A stretch of DNA of 64,000 nucleotides from the NCBI RefSeq assembly GCF_036170895.1, contig NZ_CP108036.1:124001-188000 (forward strand), in the 5' to 3' direction. Below are positions 44,999 through 54,833 of this stretch, in pieces; the stretch's first letter is position 1, and every line of letters starts with the position of its first letter. The position numbers were made by a program, and so were the translations under genes. Below the pieces are notes generated by a model. It saw nothing but the letters and a program-made list of their open reading frames with translations. It was not told the origin of the DNA and made no database searches. Source of the stretch: Streptomyces erythrochromogenes. GTDB lineage: Bacteria > Actinomycetota > Actinomycetes > Streptomycetales > Streptomycetaceae.

Positions 44999-45245
44999 AT
45001 GGATTGCACCTTCTGCGGGCTCATCCGTGAAGGCATCACGGGGTGGGTGGCTCGTGGTCCGGTGGCCTGCGCCTTCACTCCCCTGAACCCGCTGGCGCCG
45101 GGCCACACCCTGGTGGTCCCGACGCTCCACTACGCGGACATCTTCGAGACCCCGCCCGAGGTCCTTTCCGTGGTGACGGCACTGGTCCAGCGGGTGGCCG
45201 CGGCCACGCGCACGGCCTTGAACGCCTCGGGCGTGAACATCCTCA
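44999..45245 (+). pseudogene. HIT-family hydrolase, truncated
   Basis: MDCTFCGLIREGITGWVARG, then FTPLNPLAPGHTLVVPTLHY, ADIFETPPEVLSVVTALVQR and NASGVNILSAH match the first 85 residues of a HIT-domain nucleotide hydrolase. The catalytic H-x-H-x-H that should follow is missing, and the frame continues into unrelated sequence antisense to the TPR relic. It is therefore inactive. Confidence 0.75.
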
Positions 45246-45419
45246 GCGCACATGCCTGCACCGCACGCGAAGCGTCCGACAGGCTGCGGCCCGGTCCCTG
45301 GCACCGAACCGGCACCGACGTCGAAGGGCCAAACCCGTGCCGTGGGCGCGCCGGGGGGCTCCGCGGGCGGCACCCCGGCCGGTGGGCGTCAGGATCTGCA
45401 GAACGCCATCGGGGCAGGC

Positions 45420-46110
45420 GGGGGCTATGAGCGCGAGCAGCGCCCGTATCTCACCCATCCGGGGGTGGTCGGGGTGGAGATGGCGTTCGCAGGCGGTCAG
45501 CGCCCGCCGGGCCTCCTCCTCCGCCTCCTTGTGGCGGCCCAGGCCGTGCAGGGCCACGGCAGTTGCCAGCTCGTGCGCGCCGGCGTAGGCGGGGTACAGC
45601 TCGGGAGAGTGGCGGTGGGGTTCGGCCAGGGCCTCCTCGTGACGCCCCTGGCCCGACAGGCTGTGAAGCAACAGCTGATGCATATCGTTCAGCAGGTACC
45701 CGTCGGCCCGGGGCAGGTGTCCGCGGGCGATCGTCTCCGCTTCGTCATGTCGGCCCAGCGCGCACAGGGCCTGGCCCATGCGCACCAGCGCGTCCGGTTC
45801 CAGCTCCAGACATCGGTCGCGTACATGGTCCGCGTCAGTACCCGCAGGACGGCCTCTGCCTCGGCTTCGGCAGGCCGTCCCTCGTCGATCAGCAGCCCTG
45901 CGCGGATGACCCGGGCCCGCAGCTGCAGCAGCCGGTCCTCGCCGGTCAGGTGTTCCAGTTCCGCGATCAGGCCTTCGAGCTGTGCGAGCACTGCCGCTCC
46001 CCGGCCGTGGGAAAACGCCGCCAGAGCGGCGTAGTACCTGGCCTCCCTGGGATCCCGGCGAGCCGGGCGTGCGAGCCCGGGCCTACGCCGACGTCCTACG
46101 CTCGGGGCGG
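45420..46110 (-). pseudogene. TPR protein, frameshifted and truncated
   Basis: The first frame has ARYYAALAAFSHGRGAAVLA, LEGLIAELEHLTGEDRLLQL and AGLLIDEGRPAEAEAEAVLR. After ACGCGGACC near 45840 the frame changes to DHVRDRCLELEPDALVRMGQ, ALCALGRHDEAETIARGHL and ATAVALHGLGRHKEAEEEAR. One added base rejoins them. The sequence resembles a common Streptomyces TPR family and lacks its normal ends. It converges on the broken HIT gene. Confidence 0.65.
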
Positions 46111-46373
46111 GAGAGCTCGTGGACCAAGGGCTTGGGCAAAGCCGCCTCTCGCGGGTGGCTTGCCCCGGCACTCAGGGTTGTCCGGCGGCCGGCTCCCACA
46201 GCGGGCGGGGCAAGTCCGGTGCCGTCGCAGTGGAAGCACCGGCCGCCGCCGGGCGTGCTTCGGGCCCGATGGTGCCGACGGCCTGGCGCAGGAGCTGGGT
46301 GAGACCGTGGACGTGGGCCGGGTGCAGGGGTACGACCCGCCCGTGGCTTCCCGACGGACGCGCCGCCGGAACG

Positions 46374-46420
46374 AGAGGCGCCCGGCGGGCCGCCGGCCCG
46401 CCGGCCCGCCGGGCGCCTCT
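46374..46420. terminator. Perfect 18-bp hairpin
   Basis: AGAGGCGCCCGGCGGGCC (46374-46391) pairs exactly with 46403-46420 across 11 bases. It lies 17 bases past the stop of the minus-strand gene ending at 46437 and should terminate the Rhs-side transcripts. Confidence 0.75.
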
Positions 46421-46436
46421 GTGCGCTGTCACCGGT

Positions 46437-46953
46437 TCAGCAGGTGATCGTGGATCCGTCCAGAGCGGACTCCATGGTCACGGCGAACTCCGTCGGCCCG
46501 TCGGACCCCACCCGGAGCAGCGCCGGGGCACCGTCCACCTCCTTGTGGAAGCACATGCCGGAGCCGCTCCAGAACCGGGCCGGGGCCTGCTCCCGGGTGC
46601 CGACCGCTTTCCATCCTTCCTTGCTCGCGGGGTCCCAGTAGTGGGCGACCAGCGACTTGGCGTCCATGTCGTGGGTGTAGGCGCTGTTCGCCATCACCCA
46701 GGGATCGCCGCTGTCGTCCATGCACTCCACGTAGGTTCGATCCGTGACGGGCGTGGCGCCGGCTGGGACGGCGGGCGCCGCGGCCGAGACCCGGGCCATG
46801 CGCTCGACCGCCTTGCTCTCCTGGCACGAGCCCTCCGACCCGTAGAAGAGCAGATACGCCGACCCGGCCAGCAGAGCGAGGTCCGGTCACGCAGCCGACG
46901 ATGACGGCCAGGACCACGAACGGTCCGCGGCGCGGGGATAGTGTGGTGATCAA
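46437..46953 (-). pseudogene. Candidate immunity gene after the orphan Rhs tip, frameshifted
   Basis: A TTG start (46953) preceded by GGAAGGGAA gives ITTLSPRRGPFVVLAVIVGC, a membrane or signal helix. After CVTGP the frame must change to continue as DLALLAGSAYLLFYGSEGSC, then DRTYVECMDDSGDPWVMANS and FWSGSGMCFHKEVDGAPALL. The body has conserved-looking Cys residues and would be exported. It begins 12 bases after the orphan Rhs tip ends, the position of an immunity gene. Function is inferred from position only. Confidence 0.5.
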
Positions 46954-46964
46954 GGGTTCCCTTC

Positions 46965-47790
46965 CTATTTTCGCCACAGCACGCCGTTGTAGAAGTAGAC
47001 GCGTGCGAAGAAGTAGAGGGTCGTCCAGAACACGCCCCAGGTGTGCCAGCTCAGCATGGCTCCCCAGTTCCGCACGGCAAAACTGCGGGCGAGGGAGTTG
47101 CTGTGCTGGTCGATCTGGGTGTCGCGTCCGGTCTGGCCCCATTCATGCGCGTCTCCCAGCCTCTTGGCCGCTCGTGCGCCAAAGTCGAAGGTCAGGCTCG
47201 CCTGCCACATGAAGTGCCGGATCGGGTTGTTCTTCGCGCCGCTCCGGAAGGTCGCGAGCAGCATTCCCGAAATCGCCGAGGCGAGGGCGCAACCGCGCCA
47301 TCCGAGCGACATGCAGGCGTTGGCCTCGATGATCTTCTTGCGCCAGGACGTGGACATCCGGCCGTCCAGGTCCCGCTGGTTGACCGGGCCCGCGTTACTC
47401 GTACGGGTTGGCGCTGCCGCCGTAGACCAGGTCCGAGGAGAGGAAGCGGCCGGTGGACGGGTTGTAGAGGCGGGCGCGCCCATTAGGGTCAGACCGCTGG
47501 GCGTCTCGCCGGAGCGCTGATGGCCGCCGAGCCAGCCATAGCGGGCCGCGGCCTACCCCCCGCGGGCTTGCCGTACTCGTCGGTGTCCAGCTCCACGGGC
47601 GGCTGGCCCGCGGTCAGCGGGAGCTGGACGGCGACGGAGCCCTGGACGACATCCCCCGCCTTGCTCGTCGTGGTCAGGCCACCGGCAGAGACGACGTTGC
47701 GGGTCACCGCACCGGTCGCGGTTCTGCGGTGCGCGCGTACGAGCGGACCGGCACCGCCCGCGACCCTGGCACCGGCGCTGTAGTACCGGG
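46965..47790 (-). pseudogene. Orphan Rhs C-terminal tip with degraded core remnant
   Basis: From 47790 down, TGAVTRNVVSAGGLTTTSKA, VAVQLPLTAG and LDTDEYG match the core of the full Rhs gene upstream. Frameshifts follow (RYGWLGGHQRSGETPSGLTL and LYNPSTGRFLSSDLVYGGSA lie in other frames). The tip itself is one frame from GPVNQRDLDG to 46965, with NPIRHFMWQASLTFDFGARA and AKRLGDAHEWG. This is the layout of a displaced Rhs-CT, kept as a recombination reserve. The R-H-x-x-W-Q-A ... G-D-A-H-E motif is shared with the active tip. Confidence 0.7.
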
Positions 47791-47796
47791 GTCGGG

Positions 47797-48162
47797 TCAG
47801 GCGGCCTCGACGGTGGCGATGCGGTACACGACGTAGAAGGCGACCGAGGCCAGCAGTGCGAGCCTGACGGCCGAGAGCCACAGGGCCAGGGTGCGGGGGC
47901 GCTCGGTCCTGACCCGTGAGAGGAGGACAGTCGTCCCGGCCAGCGACGAGACCAGCAGGAGGGCAGCCAGGAAGAAGGCCAGCGCCATGGGTGAGGTGGG
48001 CTCGGTGGCAGGGCCGTAGTCCTCAGTGATGCCGGGCAACAGCAGGCCTATGGCACACAGCACGAGGGACGTCAGGATCGTGGCCAGGGAATCGAAGGCA
48101 AGGGTGATGGCCCAGCCGACGGGCAGTCGACGGGACGGGCGCGGCATCTGGTTCACCGGCAT
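47797..48162 (-). CDS. Membrane protein, candidate Rhs immunity
   Basis: A 121-residue protein with three hydrophobic helices: TLAFDSLATILTSLVLCAIG, MALAFFLAALLLVSSLAGTT and LSAVRLALLASVAFYVVYRI. GGAGAAA precedes the ATG. It starts 76 bases after the Rhs stop on the same strand, exactly where the immunity gene of a polymorphic toxin normally sits. A membrane immunity protein would suit a toxin acting at the membrane or during entry. This role is inferred from position. Confidence 0.6.
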   Translation of the reverse strand: MPVNQMPRPSRRLPVGWAITLAFDSLATILTSLVLCAIGLLLPGITEDYGPATEPTSPMALAFFLAALLLVSSLAGTTVLLSRVRTERPRTLALWLSAVRLALLASVAFYVVYRIATVEAA

Positions 48163-48238
48163 GCGTTTCTCCGTGGGGATGAGGTGGGGGCGCGCGGGGC
48201 GCGGGGCGGTCGTCGACCGCCCCGCGCCCCGCGGTCGG

Positions 48239-51200
48239 TCACATGTAGTCGCCGCGGTTGGCCATCCTCCCCGTGTTCCATGCCCGCTGGCAGCGGCTGC
48301 AGGCGGCATTCTGGGCACCCCAGCGCGTCCACGCCGTAATCTGCGACCCGATGCTGCGTCCCACCCTGTTGTTGTGGTAGTCCGCCATGGAGTCGGCGCG
48401 GTCCTTCTTGTTCTTGGTGTACCGGTGTTTGACCTCGTGGGCGTCACCGAAGGCCTTGGCGATCGTGTGGCCGAGGTCCCACACGAGCATCGCCTGCCAG
48501 ATGCAGTGCCGGTAGGCGTTCTGCTTGTTGGAGTCCTTGTAGGCGCGCTTGGCCGTCTGGGACGCCCACCAGCTCACGTCCGCCACACCCCAGCAGGCCC
48601 ACCAGTACCGGGCACACGTCTTCGCCTCGTGCGCGATGTCGTTGATGCTGAAATTCCCACTGACGTCCTTGCAGCCGACCGGATCGCCGGAGCAGTAGTC
48701 GTAGGCATTGGCGTTGCCGCCTTCGACCGGGTCGACCGAGGTGAACCTTCCGGTGACCGGATCATAGAGCCGCGCCCCCATCAGGACCAGGCCGGACTGC
48801 GTCTCCGCCGAACGCTGGTCGGTACCCACCCAGCCGTAGCGGGCGGGCGGGCTCGCGGCCCGGCGCTGCCCGTACTCGTCCGTGTCGAGGACCCCGGGCG
48901 CGACCGAGGCGTCCAGCGGGAGCTGGAGCGCCACGTCCCCGTGGAGCGAGGACAGCTGCAGCACGACCTGACCGGTCTTGCCGGTGGTCGCCGAGAGGCC
49001 TCCGCCGAGCGAGTCCACGTTCCGGGTTACTTGGCCGGTGGCCGTGTCCTCAAGGATCCAGCTCGGGCTGTCAGAGTCGCTGGCGTAGTGGTTGACGCGG
49101 GCGGCGTTCTGCACCCAGGTCGACCCGCTTCCCGACTCGACCGTCCAGGACCTGAAGCGGTGCGCGGCGTCCAGCTGCCAGGTCTGGCGCTTGCCGGGCA
49201 CGGTCTCGCGGTGGACTAGGTCGTTGGCGTAGTACTCGATGCCCGTGCCGCCCGGCTGCGCGGTGACGCGGCCGAAGGCGTCGTAGGTGCGGCCGCCGGA
49301 GACGAGACGGTCCGCGGTGTCGTAGGACTGGTTCTGCACGGTCCCGCTCGAGGTCGGGCAGGCCGCGCCCGCCGGGGCGGAGGCCGTGGCCAGCGCCGTG
49401 CGGTTGCTGCGCGAGTCGAAGGTGTACGAGCGGGTGGTGCAGACGGTCTCTGCGGTGTCCGCCACGGTGGTGAGCCGGCCGACCGCGTCGTAGCCGTACT
49501 CCTGCTCGGACCAGCCGGAACGGGTGGCGGCCTGGCCGTGCACGGTGTTGGTCAGGGTGTCCGAATAGACGATCTCCCCGTCGCTGTCGCGGGTGTATGT
49601 CCGCTGTGTGCGGCCGCCCGAGGGGTCCTCCACGGTCTTCACCCGGTATCCGCCGGGCAGCGTCTCACTGTCCACGCTGCCGTCGGGGGTGTAGGTCGCC
49701 GTGAAGGCGCCTGCCACGGAGTCGACGACCTTGGTGGCCAGGCCACGCGGCTCGGCGGCGTGGTCGTAGGTGAAGGTCCGCGTGCTGGGAACGCTGTCGG
49801 TGACCTGGACGGGACGGCCGAGGACGTCGTAGGAGACGCTCGTGGTGCCGCCGTCGGCGTCCGTGTACGAGATCTGGCGGCCCAGCTTGTCGTACGCCTT
49901 GGTGACGGTGCCCCCGGTGGGCGACGTGGTCCTGGTCGCACGGCCGGACACGGCGTCGTACTCGGTGGTCACCTCGGGGACCGCCTGACCGCCGTTGCCG
50001 GTGACCGTCACCGTGGTGGGCCGGCCGGCGGCGTCGTTCGCGGTGGTGATGGTGCGCGTGGCGCCGTTCGCGCTTTCCGTGATCTTGGCCGTGTTGCCCC
50101 ACCAGTTGTACTCGCTCGTACGGGTGGTCCGAGCGGTGGGGTTGGAACCGCCGCCGGTGATGGCGCCGCCGGGGCCGGTGGAGCACACCAGGTCGGCCCA
50201 CTCGGGACGGCCCTGGCAGGTGCCGGTACCGGTGGCGGACCAGTAGGTGGTCACTGTGGTGGCCGCGTCGTTGCCGGTGCCACCGGGAGCGACCTTCTTG
50301 GTCACCCGACCCTGTGCGTCGTATTCGGTGGTCGTGGTGATCGCGAGACCGGAGGGGTCCTGGATCTCCTGGACGGCCAGGCCGCGGGTCCAGTCGTAGA
50401 GGGTCTGGGAGACCCGCGTGTCGGCGTGCACCAACGGGTGTTCGCGCACCTGAGCGCCGACCGTGCGTCGGGTGATCCGGTCCGAGACTACTGCAGACCC
50501 GTCGGTGGGGCGTCCCGCGTCGTATTCGGACACGGTCCATGCGCGGGCGATGACGGAGGTGCCCGCCGCGACCAGCGTGGTGGCGCCGCTCTTCAGGTCG
50601 TGCGCGAGGGTTGCCCTGTGCAGCGGTCCGAAGCCGGCCAGTTCACGGGTGCCGGTGCTGTTGCGGACTGTGCGGGTGGAGAGCAGTTCGGCCCGCTCCG
50701 CCGTGGGCAGCGATCCGATGCCGAGGTCGGCCTGGACTGCGGCGGTCTGGGATCCGATGCCGAGCGCGATGGCACGGTTGCCCGCGGACAGCTCGCGCAC
50801 GGTGTTGCCGAACCGGTCGAACTCGGTGGAGTCGATGTGGCCGCCCGGCCGGGCGGTGTTCACCTTGCGGGCCGATGCGTCCAGGTAGTGGACGGTGGCG
50901 CGGCCGTAGTCGCCGGCAACGAGACCTGTTCCCACGTGTGAGGCCGGGACGGTGTCGGCCTGGAAGACCGCGGTCGCGTCGGTCGGCCCCTCGGACTGGC
51001 CCCACGCCCTGACGTCGTTCGCACCCATCTTGTGGGGTGCGGAGCCGCCCGTGAGGGGCACCTCGTAGACGACCGAGGTGGTCGCCGTGCCCTCCTGCAC
51101 GTCTGCGGTGCCCTGCTTCAGAGCGGAGCGGGACGCCTTGAGCAGCATGCCGTCGCTGGCCGCGCTCCCCGTTCCGGCCTTGCCGTAGGTGAGGGTCCAG

Positions 51201-54200
51201 GGCAGGTCGGAGCCCGGCGTGAGCGAGGTGACGCGGCCGGCCGCGTCGTACGCGTACTGCGTCTTGGCAGTCTCCGGCAGGCTGGGGTTCCATTCCTGGC
51301 GCAGACGGCCGCCGTTGTCGTACCGGTAGGTCGCGACCGTCTTGGCGGTGGCGCTCGCCGCACCCGGGACGGTCGACCAGAGGCGGAGCTCCTTGACCCG
51401 GCCGGTGAAGTCACCGAGGACGAGAGTGGTAGCCGTGGTGCTCGTGGAGTAGACGAACTCGACGACGCGGCAGCCCTTGGTGGAGGGGGTGGCGTTGCAG
51501 GTGCTCGCAGTGATCGCCGAGGTCGGTGCGATGACCTTCGCCGGCCGGGCGAGCTGGTCCGCGCCAACGGTGACCGTCTCGGAGACGACCGTGGTGGTCG
51601 AGTCCGAGATGCCCTCGATCTGGGTGCTGGAGACCTGCCAGGTCGGCGAAGTGGGGGTGGGCTTGGTGAACTTCGTGATCGTGCCGTCGGGCTCCGACAG
51701 CGTGAAGTCGGTGGTGACCGAGCCCTGGAGGGTGAGCTGCTGGGCACCGGCCTGGGCAATCCACCCGTTGCGTGCCGCGTTGGCGGTGAAGTGCGTTTCG
51801 CCGCCGTCGGAGCCGACCACCGCGACGGCGGTGTCCGAGATCCGCCGGAGGTGGCTGAACGCGGAGGCGGCCGTCTCCGCCCGGATGCCGGAGATCCACT
51901 CGTTGCCGAAGACGGGCGCCTGGCCGGCCTGTCCGCCCGCCTGCGGGTTGCGCGAGGAGGAGGTGCGGCCGATGGTGATGCCGAAGTAGGCGGTGTCCGT
52001 CTGGGACAGGCGGTGGTCCCCGGTGAGGAGGTTCAGCGAACCGGGGCCGACGGGGGTCGCTGCGGCTCCTTCGCCGTCACGGTCGACCATGACGGAGAGG
52101 GGCGCGGTGCTGCCGGATGCGGAGGCGGGACCGGTGTAGTCCGCCTTGATCTGGATGCTGCCGTCGGGGTCGACCGTGCTCGTGGCCTCCCATACGAGGG
52201 GGGCGTTCTTGCCGCCGGTCAGCGGCACGGGCCATGCGGCCAGCGGTGCTCCGCCCGACGTGACGTGGGCGAGGGGGATCTGCGTCCAGGCATCGGCCTC
52301 GGAACGGCGCCAGGAGAAGGACACCTTGTCGTAGCGGGCGGCATCGCCCTCGGCCGCGAGGGTGATGCGGCGCGCGGTGCTCTCGTCGTCCGCGGGCTGC
52401 AGGAACCCGCCCGGACCGGCGTGGAAGGTGTACTCGACGGCAGGGGACTTGTTGTCGGCCTTGTCCACGGAGCGCACTTCGATGACGTGCGTGCCGTTGT
52501 TGGGCGGGGTGACGGGGAGGGCTATGTCGGCGGGGCCGCCGTTGGTCGCGGCCTTCGTCCACGTCACGCCGTCCAGGGACCACTCCATCCACTGGTGGTC
52601 GGAGCCTGACGGCGGTGTGACGGTGAAGGTGCCGGCCTGTCCGGCTCCCTTGACCCAGCCGCTCGTCGGGTAGTCCGTGGAGACCACGCGGGCCGGGGGC
52701 TGCGGGACGGTGGTGTCGACCGTGAAGGTCTTCCAGGCCGACCAGCCCAGGTTGTAGTGGGTGCCGTCGTAGGGGGAGGTGCGGAACTTGTACGTCTTGC
52801 CGTTGGTCAGCACACCGGCCGGGACGGTCACCGAGGCGACCTGGCCGGAGGGGACGAACGGGGAGACGATCACGTTGCCGACCTGAGTGTCGGTGGCCGC
52901 GTCGAAGATCTGGAAGGTGCCGTTGACCTTGTCCCCGTTGGCGTCGACGAAGGTGTCACGCAGGACCGGCGTCACTGTGTTGACGGTGTAGGCGCCGCCG
53001 TAGGAGAAGAACGGCGGTCCCGCCTCCTGGTTGGTGCCGGTACGCGGACGGTAGTTGTAGGTGACCGTCAGCTTCGGGACGTTGGCGGAGGCGTTGGCGG
53101 AGTTGACGCGTTTCCACTGCTTGGTGTTGTTCTCGTCCGTGGCGCGCAGGCCCATGCTGGAGAACGTCCACTTGTTGTTGGCCCAGTGCTGGACCAGGTT
53201 CTTGACGTCCGCGGTGACCCAGCCGTCGGGCTGGGAGGCACAGCCCGGGTTGCCCTTGGTCTCGGTGGAGGTGGCCATCTTGGTGACCATGGCCGGCTGG
53301 TTGGTCCAGCGGGAGGCCGTGGTGGGCCCGTTGGAAGTCCACACCTCCCAGGGCTGGGCGGAGCAGTCGGTGTTCCCGGAGTGGAAGTTCCACAGCGACA
53401 GCTTGGCGTCGGAGATCAGTGCGTCCGCGACCGGTGCAGTGTTCCAGGTGATGAAGGAACGGGCCGTACGGAAGGTGCCGTCGGCGTTCTTGGTGCCCGG
53501 GTTGCCGAGGTCCAGCTCGGTGTCGTTGGACCAGTCGACGGTCTCGCCCTGCTGGACGTAGGTGTCGAAGAGGTTCCCCAGGGAGGACGTCGACGGGTCG
53601 ACCGTCACGGGGTACTTGGTGGCCGGATCGGCGAGGAACCCCGCGTCGGGGGTGACGACGAGATCGGCACCGTCCTTGGTTTTGACGACCTTGAGGGCGA
53701 CCTTGGCACGTCGGACGTGCTCGCCCGAGGCCGCGTCGACGGTCGAGTCCCACATGAGGGGGGCGGGCATTGTCGCGGTCTTCTGCGACTTTTCGTCGGT
53801 GAACAGCACACTGCCGTCGGCCTGCTGCTCCGCCTTGAGGCCCTTGGTCTTCAGCGGCAGCGTGTAGGAGAAGCCCGCCGTCGGCTTCGCCTTGACCTCG
53901 ACGAACTGCTCGAAGCCGGTGCGGGTCGCCTCGACGACCACGTCGGCGCCGGGCACCGCGTCCGGGTAGGTGGCGCGGGTGCCGTCCAGCACCGGGGCCG
54001 GCAGTCCGCCACGCCACTGCAGGGTGATCGCCTCGTCGCCCTGCCCGAGCGTCACCAGGTCGGTGCCCGGGGCGGACTGGGCGGCGCTGAGCGACCGGGC
54101 CTTCGTCCCCTTCTTGCCCGAGAGGCGCAGCCCCTGCGGGTGCGCCTTCGACGTCACGGAGCCGTCGGGTGCCGTGGTGAGGTCGACGTCGACATCGCGC

Positions 54201-54562
54201 CACTGGCCCGCCGCGTCCTTGAACCGGATCGGGCCGGCCGCGACCTCCGAGGTGAGCGAGCCGTCCTTGTTGACCCACGTCGTCGACGTCTCCGAGCGCT
54301 CCGACAAGGCTTCGACCCGTCGGCCCGACAGACGTGCGGCCACGCGGGCCGAGGGTATATCCGCGGCTGACGCTGCCGCGGCCGTACCGGGCTGTCCCAG
54401 AGGGGCCTGCGGGGGACCGGCGAAGGCGGTCCCGGCGCCTTGGAGCGTCGAGGCCGCCACCACCAGGGCCATTCCGGCGGCGGTGGCACCTAGTCGCGCC
54501 GGGCCACCCGTCACTGCCCGGCCACCCCACCAGCGGGCGACCGGTCTCCTACGAAAATTCAC
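48239..54562 (-). CDS. Secreted Rhs/YD-repeat polymorphic toxin
   Basis: About 2107 residues. The signal peptide ends near GTAFAGPP. An N-terminal beta region carries a DNRLRE-type domain (SFITWNTAPVADALISDAKL, WVTADVKNLVQHWANNKWTF). Fn3-like segments and a long array of YD repeats follow (AYDKLGRQISYTDADGGTTS, EYDAQGRVTKKVAPGG). The Rhs core ends YGWVGTDQRSAETQSGLVLM, GARLYDPVTGRFTSVDPVEG. The variable tip (last 140 residues) has NAYRHCIWQAMLVWDLG and AKAFGDAHEVKHRY, a DUF6973-like pattern. Rhs proteins form a cage around a toxic tip that is delivered to neighbours. The GTG start follows GGGGAA. Confidence 0.85.
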   Translation of the reverse strand: MNFRRRPVARWWGGRAVTGGPARLGATAAGMALVVAASTLQGAGTAFAGPPQAPLGQPGTAAAASAADIPSARVAARLSGRRVEALSERSETSTTWVNKDGSLTSEVAAGPIRFKDAAGQWRDVDVDLTTAPDGSVTSKAHPQGLRLSGKKGTKARSLSAAQSAPGTDLVTLGQGDEAITLQWRGGLPAPVLDGTRATYPDAVPGADVVVEATRTGFEQFVEVKAKPTAGFSYTLPLKTKGLKAEQQADGSVLFTDEKSQKTATMPAPLMWDSTVDAASGEHVRRAKVALKVVKTKDGADLVVTPDAGFLADPATKYPVTVDPSTSSLGNLFDTYVQQGETVDWSNDTELDLGNPGTKNADGTFRTARSFITWNTAPVADALISDAKLSLWNFHSGNTDCSAQPWEVWTSNGPTTASRWTNQPAMVTKMATSTETKGNPGCASQPDGWVTADVKNLVQHWANNKWTFSSMGLRATDENNTKQWKRVNSANASANVPKLTVTYNYRPRTGTNQEAGPPFFSYGGAYTVNTVTPVLRDTFVDANGDKVNGTFQIFDAATDTQVGNVIVSPFVPSGQVASVTVPAGVLTNGKTYKFRTSPYDGTHYNLGWSAWKTFTVDTTVPQPPARVVSTDYPTSGWVKGAGQAGTFTVTPPSGSDHQWMEWSLDGVTWTKAATNGGPADIALPVTPPNNGTHVIEVRSVDKADNKSPAVEYTFHAGPGGFLQPADDESTARRITLAAEGDAARYDKVSFSWRRSEADAWTQIPLAHVTSGGAPLAAWPVPLTGGKNAPLVWEATSTVDPDGSIQIKADYTGPASASGSTAPLSVMVDRDGEGAAATPVGPGSLNLLTGDHRLSQTDTAYFGITIGRTSSSRNPQAGGQAGQAPVFGNEWISGIRAETAASAFSHLRRISDTAVAVVGSDGGETHFTANAARNGWIAQAGAQQLTLQGSVTTDFTLSEPDGTITKFTKPTPTSPTWQVSSTQIEGISDSTTTVVSETVTVGADQLARPAKVIAPTSAITASTCNATPSTKGCRVVEFVYSTSTTATTLVLGDFTGRVKELRLWSTVPGAASATAKTVATYRYDNGGRLRQEWNPSLPETAKTQYAYDAAGRVTSLTPGSDLPWTLTYGKAGTGSAASDGMLLKASRSALKQGTADVQEGTATTSVVYEVPLTGGSAPHKMGANDVRAWGQSEGPTDATAVFQADTVPASHVGTGLVAGDYGRATVHYLDASARKVNTARPGGHIDSTEFDRFGNTVRELSAGNRAIALGIGSQTAAVQADLGIGSLPTAERAELLSTRTVRNSTGTRELAGFGPLHRATLAHDLKSGATTLVAAGTSVIARAWTVSEYDAGRPTDGSAVVSDRITRRTVGAQVREHPLVHADTRVSQTLYDWTRGLAVQEIQDPSGLAITTTTEYDAQGRVTKKVAPGGTGNDAATTVTTYWSATGTGTCQGRPEWADLVCSTGPGGAITGGGSNPTARTTRTSEYNWWGNTAKITESANGATRTITTANDAAGRPTTVTVTGNGGQAVPEVTTEYDAVSGRATRTTSPTGGTVTKAYDKLGRQISYTDADGGTTSVSYDVLGRPVQVTDSVPSTRTFTYDHAAEPRGLATKVVDSVAGAFTATYTPDGSVDSETLPGGYRVKTVEDPSGGRTQRTYTRDSDGEIVYSDTLTNTVHGQAATRSGWSEQEYGYDAVGRLTTVADTAETVCTTRSYTFDSRSNRTALATASAPAGAACPTSSGTVQNQSYDTADRLVSGGRTYDAFGRVTAQPGGTGIEYYANDLVHRETVPGKRQTWQLDAAHRFRSWTVESGSGSTWVQNAARVNHYASDSDSPSWILEDTATGQVTRNVDSLGGGLSATTGKTGQVVLQLSSLHGDVALQLPLDASVAPGVLDTDEYGQRRAASPPARYGWVGTDQRSAETQSGLVLMGARLYDPVTGRFTSVDPVEGGNANAYDYCSGDPVGCKDVSGNFSINDIAHEAKTCARYWWACWGVADVSWWASQTAKRAYKDSNKQNAYRHCIWQAMLVWDLGHTIAKAFGDAHEVKHRYTKNKKDRADSMADYHNNRVGRSIGSQITAWTRWGAQNAACSRCQRAWNTGRMANRGDYM

Positions 54563-54770
54563 TGCTTCCCCAGAAAGAGAGCCACGAGGCACATGGCTGA
54601 AAATAGCCGGTGCAGATCAGAACTTAACCGGGCCTGGAGATCCCAAAGTGGGCAGAACGGGCCATGCTGCACCCGGATCTGATGAAGCGTTACCAAAAGG
54701 TGAGCAAACTGCCATCTGGTTCATGTCCATCGCCTCCCACCCCCTGACCAGCCTGTTCTCTCCAGCAAGA

Positions 54771-54812
54771 AGGGGCGTCGCCCCGTGGATCGTTCCACGG
54801 GGCGACGCCCCT
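54771..54812. terminator. Perfect 19-bp hairpin
   Basis: AGGGGCGTCGCCCCGTGGA (54771-54789) pairs exactly with 54794-54812 around the loop TCGT. It lies 22 bases past the lipoprotein stop (minus strand) and separates the amidase operon from the Rhs gene. Confidence 0.8.
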
Positions 54813-54833
54813 CGCGGGAGAAGTGCGGCTATC

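Noticed and set aside
49538..54370. Plus-strand frames of 467-537 residues opposite the Rhs gene
   Set aside because: Gly/Val/Arg-rich complements of the Rhs coding strand without starts or domains.
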